This document shows, piece after piece, positions 62,057 to 64,000 of a DNA stretch of 64,000 nt. The position numbers and the translations under genes were made by a program. Source of the DNA: Promethearchaeota archaeon Loki_b32 (GTDB lineage Archaea; Asgardarchaeota; Lokiarchaeia; Sigyniarchaeales; SOKP01). Each line of letters starts with the position of its first letter. Position 1 is the first letter of the stretch. Location of the stretch: contig NJBH01000004.1 of the NCBI GenBank assembly GCA_005223125.1, positions 1 to 64,000 of the forward strand. Reading direction: 5' to 3'. The notes beneath the pieces were generated by a model. That model worked only from the letters and a program-made list of their open reading frames with translations, was not told the origin of the DNA and made no database searches.

Positions 62057-63336
62057 TATTTTTCGCTCTCCGCTTTTTGATTAGAATCAACAATAGATAT
62101 TAAATTCACTAAAAATTCAGAAAAATCTACAATTTCTATTGAAGAGATATCCTCATAATCATTTTGTAAACACGTTAAATGTATTTTACATTTTGGGCAT
62201 GAAGTGACCATTATCTCCCCTGCATCTTTTGCTTCTAAAAGCCTTTTATATCGCAATGCTTTTGAACGGTCATTACAATTCATCCAAGAACTCACTCCAC
62301 AACACAAAGCATCAGTTTTATTATGTGTCATTTCATTGAACTCATATCCTAATTTTTTTAAATGGGAAAAGATTTCGCGTACATTTTCTATTATATTACT
62401 ATCTTTAGGTAAAAATCGACTTAGACGACATGGATCATGATAAGTGAATGGAATAGGTTGTTCTTTTTGAGAGGGGTTCTTAAACTCAATCTTATTTGCT
62501 TTCCAATTTTCATAAATATAGTCAATTAAATGTTTAACAACAAATTTTTTATTAAAATCTTCAAAAATGTTTTGATAATCTACTTTAAATGTCCTATAAC
62601 ATTCAGCACAGGCAGTAATGATTGTTTTAACTCCAGTTTCTTCAATTCTTTTAATATTTCTCTTTGCCAAATTGATAAATTCTTTGAGTTTTCCTTGACC
62701 CCAATATAGGTCATGTCCACAACAGATTTCATCTTGAAGAACTACTATTGGTTCTTTTTCAATCTGATACAGTATTTTTAATGTGCTTTCTGCTATAGAA
62801 TCTGAATTTTCAAACTCAAAATTAAAATAGGGTAAGCACCCAACATAATACATAATATTTCCTTGTTTTGAAATTTCACATCCCTTAGGAACCCATTCAA
62901 GAGATCTTTCTGGATTTATATGAGATTCACTCATTATTTCTGAAATAGTGGTATATACACCCTTATGAGCAACATAATCATCTGGGTTTTGACCATAGGA
63001 TTCTCGCATTTTATATTTAGCCATTCTTACAATATCTGCGAAATTTATTCCCTCTGGGCAATTTTGAAGACATGTATTACATGTTAAACAATCCCATAAT
63101 ACCCCACTCTCAATAATTTTATCTTCAAAACCCTCTAATATCATTTGGATTATCCTACTAGGTTCAAAAGTTTGAACCTTACTAAGTTGACAGACACCAC
63201 TACAACGAACACATTGATAACATCGATATAATAATTTCTTTATATCTGGTTCATAAATTTTTTCAAGATAAGAATCGATATCATCCTTGAGTTCTTTTGA
63301 ATCATCTGTTTTTGCAGTTTCAGTAATATTTTTCAC
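62056..63336 (-). CDS. HdrC-HdrB fusion (HdrD-like heterodisulfide reductase subunit)
   Basis: A 426-residue protein: N-terminal HdrC part with C-Y-Q-C-V-R-C-S-G-V-C-Q (about residue 39) and C-L-T-C-N-T-C-L-Q-N-C-P (about residue 83), then HdrB-like CCG motifs I-C-C-G-H-D-L-Y-W-G (about residue 206) and C-C-G-V-S-S-W-M-N-C (about residue 347). The CCG cysteines bind the double [4Fe-4S] catalytic clusters. It is the first gene of an HdrCB-HdrAA-MvhD operon and overlaps the next gene by one base. The partner disulfide is unknown, since no CoM/CoB genes are seen. Confidence 0.9.
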   Translation of the reverse strand: MKNITETAKTDDSKELKDDIDSYLEKIYEPDIKKLLYRCYQCVRCSGVCQLSKVQTFEPSRIIQMILEGFEDKIIESGVLWDCLTCNTCLQNCPEGINFADIVRMAKYKMRESYGQNPDDYVAHKGVYTTISEIMSESHINPERSLEWVPKGCEISKQGNIMYYVGCLPYFNFEFENSDSIAESTLKILYQIEKEPIVVLQDEICCGHDLYWGQGKLKEFINLAKRNIKRIEETGVKTIITACAECYRTFKVDYQNIFEDFNKKFVVKHLIDYIYENWKANKIEFKNPSQKEQPIPFTYHDPCRLSRFLPKDSNIIENVREIFSHLKKLGYEFNEMTHNKTDALCCGVSSWMNCNDRSKALRYKRLLEAKDAGEIMVTSCPKCKIHLTCLQNDYEDISSIEIVDFSEFLVNLISIVDSNQKAESEK

Positions 63337-63487
63337 TTTATTTGATTAATGCAAATTTTAATAATTTGAGCCAATAATGATTTAAAAAAAAAAGGAAATA
63401 ATTTATCTTTTCTGATTAGGTTTCATAATTCAATTGTCAAATGAGAAATTATAGATATGATAACGTTAGATTCTTTTTAATTTAAGT

Positions 63488-64000
63488 TTACGTTGCTAAT
63501 GTCCTAATCATAGCATTAATTTGTTCAAAATCGTAATGTTTAATAGAAATTGCCCCAACTGGACAATTCACCGCACAAGTTCCACATCCTTTACATAAAC
63601 CTGAATTTACAGAAGATTTTTTTATTGGTAGACTTACCTCTTCAAAATCTTTTAGGACGTTTGTAATTTCTATTGCGTTATAGGAACATGCTTCCTCACA
63701 TGTTCCACATCCGATACACAAATCTGCATCTACTTCCGCTATTAATCCAGATGTAGTAATTTCCTCTGCGCTTAAAAACCTACATGCTCTTCCTGCTGCA
63801 CCATTTCCTTGTGATATTGAATCTTGTATATTTTTTGGCCATTGAGCACATCCACACAAGAAGATCCCATCAGTAGCAAAATCTAATGGTCTTAATTTAA
63901 CATGAGCTTCTAGAAAAAAACCGTTTTTATCTAGAGGAACCTTGAGCATTTTTGCTAGCTCATCTAAATTGTCAGCTGGAATCATAGGTGTCGATAATAC
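63488..64000 (-). CDS. hdrA: HdrA C-terminal part (5' end outside window)
   Basis: The frame is open to the window edge (upstream residues V-L-S-T-P before M-I-P-A-D-N). It matches the last 170 residues of the HdrA at 58955-62056: A-H-V-K-L-R-P-L-D-F-A-T-D-G-I-F-L-C-G-C-A-Q-W-P-K, then C-I-G-C-G-T-C-E-E-A-C-S and C-K-G-C-G-T-C-A-V-N-C-P. The high similarity and same strand indicate a tandem duplication of the HdrA gene. Whether it is a one- or two-module form lies beyond the window. It lies upstream of the HdrCB gene by about 150 bp. Confidence 0.9.
   Translation of the reverse strand, partial: VLSTPMIPADNLDELAKMLKVPLDKNGFFLEAHVKLRPLDFATDGIFLCGCAQWPKNIQDSISQGNGAAGRACRFLSAEEITTSGLIAEVDADLCIGCGTCEEACSYNAIEITNVLKDFEEVSLPIKKSSVNSGLCKGCGTCAVNCPVGAISIKHYDFEQINAMIRTLAT

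Noticed and set aside
1..64000. tRNA, rRNA or CRISPR array
   Set aside because: I looked for T-loop-like GGTTCRA sequences, rRNA-like G+C-rich stretches and regularly spaced direct repeats. The only T-loop-like match (about 58898) is inside the MvhD coding sequence, and the TACAAG cluster is too short and too closely spaced for a CRISPR array.

Overview
This is AT-rich DNA with archaeal signals: TATA-like boxes, Shine-Dalgarno cores of the AGGAGGTGAT type, an archaeal thiolase/HMG-CoA-synthase-like/DUF35 pair, F420- and tetrahydromethanopterin-type proteins, and dense heterodisulfide-reductase (Hdr) chemistry. One HdrA gene carries two in-frame TGA codons exactly where its paralogues have cysteine, so the organism probably encodes selenocysteine. 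Low GC, an Hdr/Mvh metabolism without visible methanogenesis genes, and selenocysteine HdrA together suggest an Asgard archaeon of the Lokiarchaeia type. That assignment is inference, because no rRNA, tRNA or marker gene is present.

Region 1 (1-10.6 kb) is a metal / Fe-S cofactor island. It holds a CDF metal transporter fused to a NifX-like domain, a ZIP transporter, a radical SAM protein, a NifU scaffold, an Mrp carrier ATPase, three small NifX-like proteins, two MinD-type ATPases with inserted ferredoxin domains, a DUF134 regulator, an OsmC protein and a ferredoxin. Four near-identical 14-bp palindromes (TGAATAATTATTCA) sit 44-66 bp upstream of the three NifX-like genes and the DUF134 gene, which looks like one regulon.

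Region 2 (10.6-30.3 kb) is an electron-transfer hub. It has a hydrogenase operon (a winged-helix/HdrA/MvhD fusion, then MvhG and MvhA), three stand-alone FrhB-like proteins (one fused to a TrmB-type winged helix), the double-selenocysteine HdrA, and an operon of zinc ribbon, HdrCB fusion, two-module HdrA, MvhD and FrhB. An MtdB-like dehydrogenase with an unfamiliar N-terminal domain sits with a smaller companion protein. The DNA-binding domains fused to redox enzymes suggest direct redox or H2 sensing at promoters; this is a hypothesis.

Region 3 (30.3-58.5 kb) is mixed: degraded genes (glutamate dehydrogenase, a QueG-like fragment, tyrosine phenol-lyase 3' ends, a transporter with a nonsense codon), a TauE/SafE exporter with a previously hidden small membrane protein, a MoxR ATPase, the thiolase/HMGS-like pair, amino-acid lyases and aminotransferase-fold enzymes, an enolase-superfamily enzyme, an alcohol dehydrogenase, and a sulfur-carrier set (ThiF/MoeB, TusA, ThiS/MoaD).

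Region 4 (58.5-64 kb) repeats the Hdr theme: HdrCB fusion, two-module HdrA and MvhD, preceded by another HdrA that runs off the window end. At several genes the best start, judged from family N-termini and Shine-Dalgarno spacing, is ATT or ATA, so automatic gene calls may be truncated there.
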